Source of the DNA: Rhodospirillaceae bacterium
Lineage (GTDB): Bacteria; Pseudomonadota; Alphaproteobacteria; Rhodospirillales; Rhodospirillaceae
Assembly (NCBI GenBank): GCA_016937315.1
Contig: JAFGWD010000326.1
Location: 1 to 8,308, forward strand
Length of the DNA: 8,308 bases
Reading direction: 5' to 3'
Part shown: positions 1-7,140 of the stretch, piece after piece
Layout: every line of letters begins with the position of its first letter
Numbering within the stretch: position 1 is the first letter of the stretch
Position numbers and translations under genes: made by a program
The notes under the pieces: generated by a model
Seen by the model: only the letters and a program-made list of their open reading frames with translations
Databases searched by the model: none
Told to the model about the DNA's origin: nothing

Positions 1-1922
1 CGTCTGCACCCGACAATACGGAAACACCCTCCGCCATTGCCCTACCGACATTGCCTCCGATTGACCGCAGCACCTATACTCTGGTGACCGATGAAGCCAC
101 CCTCGCCCACTGGATTGCACGAGCATGTGACCTCGGCATGGTCGCGGTGGACACAGAAACCACCGGCCTCAACACAATGACCGCCCGACTGGTCGGTGTC
201 TCCCTGGCGATTGCGCCGGGAGAGGCCTGTTACATCCCCTTGCGCCATGGCCTGATCGAAACCTCCCCCACCAGCGGCGGCTTCGACTTTGGTGAAAGCC
301 ATTTGGACGCGCCGCAACAAATTCCCATGGACCGCGCATGCGCCTTGCTGGGGCCGATGCTGGCTGATCCTGGGGTTTTGAAGATCGGCCACAACATCAA
401 GTACGACATGCACATTCTGGTGGGCGAAGGCATGACCGTCGCTCCCATCGACGACACCATGCTGATGTCTTACGCCTTGGATGGTGGGGCTCACGGCCAC
501 GGCATGGACGAACTGGCACTGTTGCATTTTGGGCACCAGACGATTCCGTTTTCCGAGGTCTGTGGCAAAGGCAAAGGGCAGATCACCTTTGACAAAGTCG
601 CTTTGGACACTGCCCTCACCTATGCCGCCGAAGACGCAGACATTACCTTACGCCTGCACACCCTTTTGCGTGCTCGCCTGTTACAAGAACAGCGCACCGG
701 CATTTACCAACGCTATGACCGCCCATTGGTGCCCATCTTATTCGCCATGGAGGAAACCGGCGTCGCCGTCGATGCCGATGCCCTGACCACCATGAGCCGG
801 GATTTCGAAGCCCGCATGAACATACTGGAAAAACAAGCCCACGACTTGGCGGGGGAGCCCTTCAACCTCGCCTCACCCAAGCAACTGGGCGAAATCCTGT
901 TCGATAAAATGAGCCTGCCGGGAGGCCGCAAAAGCAGCAAGACCGGGGCCTACTCCACTGACGCCGAAGTCCTAGACGATCTCGCCGCCGCAGGTCACGA
1001 CCTGCCTGCCCGCGTCCTCGACTGGCGGCAACTACAAAAACTGAAATCGACCTACGCCGATGCCCTGGTCAATCAAATCAACCCCAAGACCGGACGCGTC
1101 CACACCACATTTTCCCTCACTGTCACCTCCACCGGACGGCTGTCCTCCACCGACCCCAATCTACAAAACATCCCGATCCGCACCGATGAAGGCCGCCGCA
1201 TCCGCGAAGCCTTCGTCGCTGCACCAGGCAATTTGCTGGTCTCCGCCGATTATTCACAAATCGAACTGCGCCTGATGGCACACGTCGGCGACGTCTCTGC
1301 ATTAAAGGCAGCGTTTGCTGATGGCGCAGACATTCATGCCGCCACCGCTGCCCAAGTCTTCGGCGTCCCCATTGAGGGCATGGACCCCATGCTCCGCCGC
1401 CGCGCTAAGGCCATCAACTTCGGCATCATTTATGGGATTTCGCCGTTTGGACTGGCGCGGCAACTGGCGATTCCTCAAGGCGAAGCCAAAAGCTATATTG
1501 AGGCCTATTTCGCCCGTTATCCTGAGATCCGCGATTACATGGAAACCACCAAGGACTTCGCCCGCTCCCATGGCCATGTCCGCACCCCGTTCGGACGATT
1601 GTGCGCGACACCGGGAATCGCCGCAAAGAACCCGGCGCAACGCGCTTTTGCCGAACGCGCCGCGATCAATGCCCCGATCCAGGGCGGAGCGGCCGACATC
1701 ATGAAACGCGCCATGGTCGCCGTGGAGCACGCACTGGTTACGTCAAACCTTACCGCAACGGCGATTTTGCAGGTTCACGATGAATTGGTGTTCGAGGTTA
1801 AGGCCGATCAGGCTGACGCCCTGATCTCCCTGATCAAGCCGGTCATGGAAAATGCGGTCACGCTCTCTGTGCCGCTGGTGGTGGACGCCGGGCCGGGGAA
1901 ATCCTGGGCGACGGCACACTAA
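1..1922 (+). CDS. polA: DNA polymerase I, 3' part (5' end outside window)
   Basis: This is the C-terminal part (about 639 residues) of DNA polymerase I, which fills gaps and removes RNA primers in replication and repair. The frame is open from base 3, so the true start and the 5'-nuclease domain lie upstream; the TTG at 51 is only an internal codon. Numbering from that codon, a short Pro/Ala/Thr-rich linker precedes a 3'-5' exonuclease domain with all its metal ligands: Exo I DTETTGL (34-40), Exo II NIKYD (115-119) and Exo III YAAED (191-195). Proofreading should therefore be active. The polymerase domain follows with motif A DYSQIELR (400-407), motif B R449/K453/F457/Y461 in RRRAKAINFGIIYG, and motif C VHDE (575-578). 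Phe at 457 is the E. coli Pol I type residue. The C-terminus is complete (TAA). The next gene starts 12 bases later with no terminator between. Confidence 0.97.
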   Translation, partial: SAPDNTETPSAIALPTLPPIDRSTYTLVTDEATLAHWIARACDLGMVAVDTETTGLNTMTARLVGVSLAIAPGEACYIPLRHGLIETSPTSGGFDFGESHLDAPQQIPMDRACALLGPMLADPGVLKIGHNIKYDMHILVGEGMTVAPIDDTMLMSYALDGGAHGHGMDELALLHFGHQTIPFSEVCGKGKGQITFDKVALDTALTYAAEDADITLRLHTLLRARLLQEQRTGIYQRYDRPLVPILFAMEETGVAVDADALTTMSRDFEARMNILEKQAHDLAGEPFNLASPKQLGEILFDKMSLPGGRKSSKTGAYSTDAEVLDDLAAAGHDLPARVLDWRQLQKLKSTYADALVNQINPKTGRVHTTFSLTVTSTGRLSSTDPNLQNIPIRTDEGRRIREAFVAAPGNLLVSADYSQIELRLMAHVGDVSALKAAFADGADIHAATAAQVFGVPIEGMDPMLRRRAKAINFGIIYGISPFGLARQLAIPQGEAKSYIEAYFARYPEIRDYMETTKDFARSHGHVRTPFGRLCATPGIAAKNPAQRAFAERAAINAPIQGGAADIMKRAMVAVEHALVTSNLTATAILQVHDELVFEVKADQADALISLIKPVMENAVTLSVPLVVDAGPGKSWATAH

Positions 1923-1934
1923 GCGGAGGAATAG

Positions 1935-2921
1935 GTGCCAACGTTTGACACGAAAGCATGGCGCAAGCAGACGTTCGATCTGCTGGACTCCGGGGCCGAT
2001 GAGCGCAGCCTCGGCAATCGGCTGCTGGGCGGTGGGTTGATCCTGTTGATCCTGCTGAACGCCGTGGCGGTAATCTTGGAATCAGTGCCGGAAATTTACC
2101 TCCAGTTGGCCCCCGCCTTCAACGCCTTCGATATTTTCTCCGTCGCCATTTTTTCCGTCGAATACGTGGCCCGCGTCTGGAGTAGCGTCGAAGCCCATCA
2201 CCCTCCACCGGCAACGCCGTGGGAGCGTTGCAAAATCCGCGCACGATATATGGTCTCGCCACTGGCGGTGATCGACCTGGTTGCGATTTTCCCATTCTTC
2301 CTACAATGGGCACTCCCCACGGACCTGAAAGTCCTACGGATGCTCCGGCTGATGCGTGCCTTCAAACTGACCCGCTATTTCACCGCGCTCTCCTTACTGT
2401 TGGAGGTCCTGCGCCAAGAAATCCGCAGCATCGGTGCCGCCTTGTCGATTCTGGGTCTGGTGATGTTGCTGTCTGCCAGTTTGGCCTATGTCTTTGAACA
2501 CCCCGTCCAACCGCACGTCTTTCCACATATTCCAGCCGCGATGTACTGGGCCGTCATAACCTTGACCACGGTGGGCTATGGCGACATGGTGCCGATCACC
2601 GCCATGGGCAAACTGTTGGGCGCAGTCATCGCCATCATCGGCGTCGGCATGGTCGCCCTACCCGCCGGTATTCTGGCCTCTGCATTTTCCGAAAAACTGC
2701 GCCGCAGTCGTCAACGTTATGAGGAAGAAGTGTCCGCCGCATTGTCCAACGGACTGATCACCCACGCAGAAAAATCACAGCTGGAAAACCTACGCGAAGA
2801 ATTAGGCCTGAGCACATTAGACGCCGAGGCCATCCTCCGCGCCGAGGTCGAGAACCGCAAAGACACAGGGAAAACCCCGGAAACACTTCCCCGCCCGCCA
2901 ACGGAACCGGATATACTTTAG
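1935..2921 (+). CDS. Voltage-gated potassium-type ion channel (six-helix, VIC superfamily)
   Basis: A 328-residue inner-membrane protein with the layout of a voltage-gated cation channel subunit, expected to work as a tetramer. Helices S1-S3 fall near residues 31-50, 64-82 and 106-126, with acidic residues E76 (S2) and D114 (S3). S4 (130-150) has a basic residue at every third position: K132, R135, R138, R141, K144, R147, the signature of a voltage sensor. S5 is near 163-187, then a pore helix and the filter TTVGYGD (211-217), the potassium-selective type, then S6 (224-250). The C-terminal tail (252-328) is charged and helical, ending Pro-rich; no RCK/TrkA-N or cyclic-nucleotide domain is visible. 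The GTG start at 1935 is preceded by GGAGGA (1925-1930), a strong ribosome site with tight spacing. It may be co-transcribed with polA. Potassium selectivity follows from the filter; physiological role is unknown. Similar in plan to E. coli Kch but without its RCK domain, so I give no symbol. Confidence 0.92.
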   Translation: MPTFDTKAWRKQTFDLLDSGADERSLGNRLLGGGLILLILLNAVAVILESVPEIYLQLAPAFNAFDIFSVAIFSVEYVARVWSSVEAHHPPPATPWERCKIRARYMVSPLAVIDLVAIFPFFLQWALPTDLKVLRMLRLMRAFKLTRYFTALSLLLEVLRQEIRSIGAALSILGLVMLLSASLAYVFEHPVQPHVFPHIPAAMYWAVITLTTVGYGDMVPITAMGKLLGAVIAIIGVGMVALPAGILASAFSEKLRRSRQRYEEEVSAALSNGLITHAEKSQLENLREELGLSTLDAEAILRAEVENRKDTGKTPETLPRPPTEPDIL

Positions 2922-2951
2922 AAATCCACGGACCCCACGGGAAGCCGCGAC

Positions 2952-5231
2952 ATGTTCAAAAGTCTGACACTGAAACAAGCCGCCATATTCCTGTCCACTC
3001 TTCTCATTCTGTCCGGCTGTATTTTTGCGGGAGGAATGCACGTCCTTGGGCGCACCCTGCAAGGCATCGAATACTCGTGGATTGAGTTCCAGATCGAACG
3101 CTCGGAAAAGGCCCGTCTGGAAACCTCCCTGCGTGCCGTCCTCGGCTATGGCGGAATGATCCATGACTTCAAAAATTATATCCTCCGCAAGGACGATGCC
3201 CATCTTGCCAAAGTCACAGCCGACTTGAATGCCGCCCGCACGATTTTGTCGCAATACACAGTCTTAGGCCCAGGCCCTGCGGAACAAATTGCCATCCAAG
3301 ATATCACCCGTGTTCTTTCGGCCTACACGGCAGCATTGCCTAAAACCGTGGAGATGATCCAACACGGCAAAACAGCGCGAGACATCGATACTGCGATTGT
3401 TCTGGATGACACCCCCGCCTTGCGCGGCTTGAACATTCTCCATACGGAAATCCAGGCCACCTTGCGGCAATATAAGGGCGCAAAGCCTGGAAAAACCGCC
3501 CTGACCGCCCGCCTGCGTGCCAGCATGGGATATGGCGGCATGATCCACGCCTTCAAGAATTATCTCCTGAGAAGAGATCCCCGCGACGCCGAACACACCC
3601 GTGTCAAGATTCGGGAAGCCCGTGGGGTGATCTCGGCATTCATGGCCGCTCCCCAGACCGCCGGAGAACGCGCCGCCTTAGAGGACATCCAAGACACACT
3701 GTCCCTTTACGAGCACGGACTTGTCGTCATCCAAGGCATGCCCGACGCAGGGAACACCGCCGAGGCCGTCGATCTCGTCGTCAAGGTCGATGACACGCCA
3801 GCCTTGCGTGGACTCAATACGTTGGACAGAGAAATCGCCAACGACATCCAAAAACGATCCCTACAGATTTCCAACATCCTGTCTTTAACCCACAGGTCCG
3901 CCCACGTGGTGGTCTGGGCGACCGTTGTCTTTGCCACAGCGATCACCAGCATGGCCTTATGGCTGATCCTCAAGTTGGTGATTTCACCAATCCGAGCCAT
4001 GACCCGCACCATGACCGCACTCGCGGACGGCGATTTACAGGTCGACGTCACACACACCGACCTGAACAACGAAATCGGCACCATGGCCCGCACCGTAAAG
4101 GTTTTCAAACGCTACGCCCTCCGTCGCATGGAGGCCGAGCACCAGTTGGCAGACCTGAACGAAGAGCTGAACGCACAGATTGACACATTACAAACCTTAA
4201 AAAACCGCAGCGAGCAACAAACCTCACAAGCCATCAGCCTCGCTGAAAGCCTGACCAAGGCGCGTAACGCCGCCGATCAGGCAACCGCACGCGCCGAAGC
4301 CGACGAACTCCGCATGCGCACCATTCTCGACACCGTGACCGATGCCATCATCACCATCGATTCGAACGGACGCATTGAGACCTTCAATCCGGCGGCGCAA
4401 GCGATCTTTGGTTGGACAGCCGGCGAAGTCATCGGCCGCAACATCAACATGCTGATGCCGGACCCCATGGCCTCAGCCCATGACTTCTATTTGAAACGTT
4501 TCTTTGAAGAGCAAAGCCAAGGGCGGCCCAGCCGAGTGATCGGACGCACCATTGAACTCGACGCTCTGCGTCACGACGGCAGTGTCTTCCCGATTGGCCT
4601 GTCCCTCAGCGTCATGCGCATTGGTGACAAAACCAAATTCACCGGCGTTGCCCGTGATATCACCGAGCGCAGACAGGCCGAAGACGAAATCCGCCGTCTC
4701 GCGATGACCGACCCACTCACCGGCTTGGCCAATCGCAACCAATTCATGCGTCAGTTCCACGAGGCCCTGGCCCTAGCGCAGCGACACCCGGAATGGTCCA
4801 CCACTCTGCTGATGGTGGACCTGGATAAATTCAAGCCCGTCAACGACACCTTTGGCCACCCGGTAGGAGATGCCCTACTCAAGAACGTGGCCGGCATTCT
4901 GAAAGAATTGTCCCGCGAAACCGATACGGTCGCACGCTTAGGTGGCGACGAATTTGCGCTCATTCTCATCGACAGCGGCAGTCGCACGACCATCTCGGAG
5001 GTTTGCAAACGCATCGTGGACGGCCTGTGCACCCCCATGACCATCAAGGGTCACACCGTACAAATCGGCGGCAGCATCGGCGTTGCCATATCCCCCGACG
5101 ATGGCACGGATTCCGATGACTTGGTCCGCAAAGCCGATCTGGCGCTTTACGCGGCCAAGGATGCCGGACGCAACACTTGGTGTTTCTTCGACACCGCCAT
5201 GGATCAACGCAATCCCCCCACCGAATCCTAA
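2952..5231 (+). CDS. Membrane diguanylate cyclase: duplicated periplasmic sensor, HAMP, PAS, GGDEF
   Basis: A 759-residue sensor enzyme predicted to make cyclic di-GMP from two GTP. In order: transmembrane helix 1 (about 9-31); a long periplasmic segment (about 34-315) made of two copies of one module; transmembrane helix 2 (317-343); HAMP (342-395); coiled coil (390-455); PAS (452-575) ending in the usual GVARDITERR; and GGDEF (577-748). The cyclase site is intact: metal ligand D623 in MVDLDKF, substrate residues N631/D632 and D640, and the motif GGDEF at 664-668. An inhibitory site RETD (655-658) sits five residues before it, so product feedback is expected. There is no EAL or HD-GYP domain, so it should only synthesise. 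The PAS domain resembles FixL (LMPDP then HDFYLKRF), which raises the possibility of haem binding. The ATG at 2952 has a modest ribosome site, GGGAAG, seven bases upstream. It follows the channel gene by 30 bases and ends just before a strong hairpin. Activity is well supported; the periplasmic ligand is unknown. Confidence 0.94.
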   Translation: MFKSLTLKQAAIFLSTLLILSGCIFAGGMHVLGRTLQGIEYSWIEFQIERSEKARLETSLRAVLGYGGMIHDFKNYILRKDDAHLAKVTADLNAARTILSQYTVLGPGPAEQIAIQDITRVLSAYTAALPKTVEMIQHGKTARDIDTAIVLDDTPALRGLNILHTEIQATLRQYKGAKPGKTALTARLRASMGYGGMIHAFKNYLLRRDPRDAEHTRVKIREARGVISAFMAAPQTAGERAALEDIQDTLSLYEHGLVVIQGMPDAGNTAEAVDLVVKVDDTPALRGLNTLDREIANDIQKRSLQISNILSLTHRSAHVVVWATVVFATAITSMALWLILKLVISPIRAMTRTMTALADGDLQVDVTHTDLNNEIGTMARTVKVFKRYALRRMEAEHQLADLNEELNAQIDTLQTLKNRSEQQTSQAISLAESLTKARNAADQATARAEADELRMRTILDTVTDAIITIDSNGRIETFNPAAQAIFGWTAGEVIGRNINMLMPDPMASAHDFYLKRFFEEQSQGRPSRVIGRTIELDALRHDGSVFPIGLSLSVMRIGDKTKFTGVARDITERRQAEDEIRRLAMTDPLTGLANRNQFMRQFHEALALAQRHPEWSTTLLMVDLDKFKPVNDTFGHPVGDALLKNVAGILKELSRETDTVARLGGDEFALILIDSGSRTTISEVCKRIVDGLCTPMTIKGHTVQIGGSIGVAISPDDGTDSDDLVRKADLALYAAKDAGRNTWCFFDTAMDQRNPPTES
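3132..3839 (+). repeat. Tandem duplication of the sensor module inside the diguanylate cyclase gene
   Basis: The periplasmic part of the cyclase contains the same module twice, at residues 61-168 (bases 3132-3455) and 189-296 (bases 3516-3839). The register is exactly 128 residues (384 bases) with no gap needed: GYGGMIH at 65 and 193, and DDTPALRGLN at 152 and 280. Counted by hand, about 45 of 108 aligned residues are identical, concentrated in the opening motif (GYGGMIHxFKNYxLR, then D) and the closing motif (DDTPALRGLN, then L, E, I). The middle has diverged. DNA similarity is still obvious around 3129-3195 and 3513-3579. This is an old intragenic duplication, not a recent one. Confidence 0.88.
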
Positions 5232-5240
5232 TCTTGCCAT

Positions 5241-5278
5241 ACAAAACACCCCAGAACGCAAATCCTGGGGTGTTTTGT
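5241..5278. terminator. Bidirectional Rho-independent terminator between convergent genes
   Basis: A perfect 14-base-pair inverted repeat (arms 5241-5254 and 5265-5278) with a 10-base loop. Its GC core is CACCCCAG/CTGGGGTG. The outer part of each arm is A/T-rich, so the transcript ends in GTTTTGTTCTT on the plus strand and GTTTTGT on the minus strand. It lies 9 bases after the cyclase stop (plus) and 19 bases after the pckA stop (minus), the expected place for a shared terminator. Confidence 0.88.
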
Positions 5279-5297
5279 TCTTAATGGTGCCATTCGC

Positions 5298-6902
5298 CTA
5301 TTTGGCGCGAATCGCAACCATCTTCACCGCGTCGGAGACATGCGCCTCATACTGCTTGAAGTTAGCCTCAAACATCCCCGCGAGTTTTGCCGCCATGGCA
5401 TCATAATCCGCCGTGTTCGCCCACGTGGCACGCGGCTGCAAGACCTCCGAGGGCACGCCGGGACAAGCATCCGGGATCATCATGCCAAACACCGGATCGG
5501 CTACGAAGTTGGCGCTTTCCAAATGTCCGTCAAGCGCACCATGCACCATCGCACGGGTATGACCAATCTTCATACGCTTGCCGACACCATAAGGACCACC
5601 CGACCAGCCGGTGTTCACCAACCAGCAGTTGGTGTTGTGCTCACGCATCAGGTTGGCCAGAAGTTCGCCATATTCCCAAGGGAAACGCGACATGAACGGG
5701 CCGCCGAAACACGTTGAGAAGGTCGCCGACGGCTCGGACACACCTTTTTCCGTCCCCGCAACACGCGCCGTATAACCGGACAGAAAGTGGTACATCGCCT
5801 GTTCAGGTGACAACTTAGATACCGGCGGCAACACACCAAAGGCATCGGCGGTCAACATGATGATGTTGCGCGGCTGCCCGCCCATGCCACTTTCCGACGC
5901 ATTGGGAATAAACCACAAGGGGTAGGAGCCCCGGGTATTCTCGGTATAGCGGTCGTCGGTCAGATCCAGGCGCCGGGTATTGGGGTTCATCACCACATTT
6001 TCCAGAATGGTGCCAAAGCGCCGCGTGGTGTCAAAAATCTCCGGCTCCGCATCAGCGGACAGATTGATCACCTTGGCATAGCAGCCATTCTCGAAATTGA
6101 AGACACCGTTGGACCCCCAACCGTGTTCGTCGTCCCCAATCAAGGTCCGCGAAGAATCAGCAGACAGAGTCGTCTTGCCCGTGCCCGACAACCCAAAGAA
6201 CACCGCCACATCACCAGTCGGTCCAATATTCGCCGAACAGTGCATCGGCAAAATGCCCTTTGGCGGAAGCAGGAAATTCAAGACTGCGAAAATCGACTTT
6301 TTGATTTCGCCCGCATACGACGTGCCTCCGATGATCACCAAGCGGCGGGTAAAATTGACCACCACAAAAATCCCCGTCCGCGTACCGTCACGGGTCGGAT
6401 CGGCACGGAAAGACGGAACCTGAATCACCGTAAAATCGGGGACGAAGTTCTCGGCCTCTTCTTGCGTCGGCTGAAGGAACATATTGCGTGAGAAATGGGC
6501 ATGCCACGCTTGCTCGGTGACAACCCGCACCGCCAAACGGTGCTCGTGATCCGCTCCGGCGAAACGATCCTGCACAAACACATCGCGCCCGATCATATAA
6601 TCGCACATGCGCGTCAAAAGGGCATCAAAACGATCCCGATCAAACGGCACATTGACCTTGCCCCAGTCGGTGGTGGCTTCGGTAATCGCATCCTTGACCG
6701 TAAATTTATCGTTGGGCGCACGTCCAGTGTGTTCGCCGGTTAACGCCACAAATGCACCGTATCGCGACAAATGGCCTTCGTTACGCTTAACGGCCATTTC
6801 AACGAGTTGTGCCGTGGACAAATTCCAATACGCACGACGGACTCCACCCAAGCCAAGCTTGTCGACCCCGTGTTTGCTGATGACCGGACCAAGATTTTCC
6901 AC
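5298..6902 (-). CDS. pckA: Phosphoenolpyruvate carboxykinase (ATP)
   Basis: Cytosolic enzyme that converts oxaloacetate and ATP to PEP, CO2 and ADP, the entry step of gluconeogenesis from organic acids. Numbered from the GTG at 6902, the 534-residue product carries: TGRAPNDKF (59-67), containing the substrate arginine; GTSYAGEIKKSIF (193-205), with the active-site Tyr and Lys; MHCSANIG (220-227), with the metal-binding His; the P-loop GLSGTGKTT (237-245); the kinase-2 motif IGDDEHGW (255-262); and TENTRGSYP (320-328), with a catalytic Arg. All key residues are intact and the length is normal for the family. Start: an in-frame ATG at 6926 would add eight residues but lacks a ribosome site. GTG at 6902 has GGGGAG eight bases upstream and places the conserved YWNL segment about 25 residues in, as in relatives. 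Against this, the 6926 ATG overlaps the stop of a possible small upstream frame. It is divergent from the copper chaperone and chvI genes and shares a terminator with the cyclase. In rhizobia ChvI is linked to pckA expression. Confidence 0.97.
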   Translation of the reverse strand: MENLGPVISKHGVDKLGLGGVRRAYWNLSTAQLVEMAVKRNEGHLSRYGAFVALTGEHTGRAPNDKFTVKDAITEATTDWGKVNVPFDRDRFDALLTRMCDYMIGRDVFVQDRFAGADHEHRLAVRVVTEQAWHAHFSRNMFLQPTQEEAENFVPDFTVIQVPSFRADPTRDGTRTGIFVVVNFTRRLVIIGGTSYAGEIKKSIFAVLNFLLPPKGILPMHCSANIGPTGDVAVFFGLSGTGKTTLSADSSRTLIGDDEHGWGSNGVFNFENGCYAKVINLSADAEPEIFDTTRRFGTILENVVMNPNTRRLDLTDDRYTENTRGSYPLWFIPNASESGMGGQPRNIIMLTADAFGVLPPVSKLSPEQAMYHFLSGYTARVAGTEKGVSEPSATFSTCFGGPFMSRFPWEYGELLANLMREHNTNCWLVNTGWSGGPYGVGKRMKIGHTRAMVHGALDGHLESANFVADPVFGMMIPDACPGVPSEVLQPRATWANTADYDAMAAKLAGMFEANFKQYEAHVSDAVKMVAIRAK

Positions 6903-6910
6903 GTTGCCGT

Positions 6911-6916
6911 CTCCCC
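6911..6916 (-). promoter_or_regulatory. Ribosome binding site deciding the pckA start
   Basis: GGGGAG on the minus strand, eight bases before the GTG at 6902. It falls inside the eight-codon extension that would be translated if the ATG at 6926 were used, where no such site precedes the start. No ATG, GTG or TTG occurs in frame between 6926 and the upstream stop at 6966-6968, so these are the only two early candidates. Confidence 0.5.
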
Positions 6917-6922
6917 AAAGGT

Positions 6923-7054
6923 TCATGCGGTGACTGAGACCGCCGTTCGAACACGAACCACACCGTCAACTCCAGCCTGGCTGACCCACGCCAGTTTCAG
7001 GAGGGATTCTGTTCCGGTTTCAACTGCCAAATAATAGTACGCATCACGAGACAT
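6923..7054 (-). CDS. Possible 43-residue small protein or leader peptide upstream of pckA
   Basis: A short minus-strand frame starting ATG at 7054. Its TGA stop (6925-6923) overlaps the ATG at 6926 of pckA in an ATGA arrangement typical of translational coupling. It has a ribosome-site candidate, AAAGGTGG (7071-7064), nine bases before the ATG. The product begins MSRDAYYYLAVETGTESLL, has no clear membrane segment or signal peptide, and ends in a Val-rich stretch. I do not recognise it. Against it: it is short, about half its codons end in G or C, and it could be chance within the pckA leader. If real it could be a small protein co-translated with pckA or a regulatory leader peptide. Confidence 0.3.
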   Translation of the reverse strand: MSRDAYYYLAVETGTESLLKLAWVSQAGVDGVVRVRTAVSVTA

Positions 7055-7123
7055 CGGAACCGACCACCTTTGCCGAAACGACAATTTTTTGTGAACGATA
7101 CCCACCTTCACGAATACCACTAC

Positions 7124-7136
7124 CCACGGACCGTGG
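7124..7136. promoter_or_regulatory. Palindrome CCACGG-A-CCGTGG in the pckA/copper chaperone control region
   Basis: A perfect 6+1+6 inverted repeat about 42 bases before the start of the copper chaperone gene. It ends immediately before TATAAG (7137-7142), which resembles a -10 element, though I find no convincing -35 at normal spacing. Its form suits a dimeric repressor or activator site; the protein is unknown. Chance occurrence cannot be excluded. Confidence 0.35.
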
Positions 7137-7140
7137 TATA

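Noticed and set aside
51..53. TTG at 51 as the start of a short DNA polymerase (Klenow-like) gene
   Set aside because: The frame is open back to base 3 with linker-like residues and there is no ribosome site; the gene simply enters from outside the window.
42..536. Minus-strand open frame of 164 codons opposite polA
   Set aside because: It lies wholly within the polA coding region, whose motifs are unmistakable, and its product resembles no protein; it is a shadow of biased codon use.
1302..1730. Minus-strand open frame of 142 codons within polA
   Set aside because: Antisense to the polymerase motif A-C region with no recognisable features; shadow frame.
2922..2951. Terminator or promoter between the channel and cyclase genes
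   Set aside because: The 30 bases contain no stable hairpin with a T-run and no recognisable promoter; only a weak ribosome site is seen.
7091..7111. GTGAA-N11-TTCAC inverted repeat as an independent operator
   Set aside because: Five-base arms with an 11-base spacer are easily found by chance; mentioned only beside the stronger palindromes.
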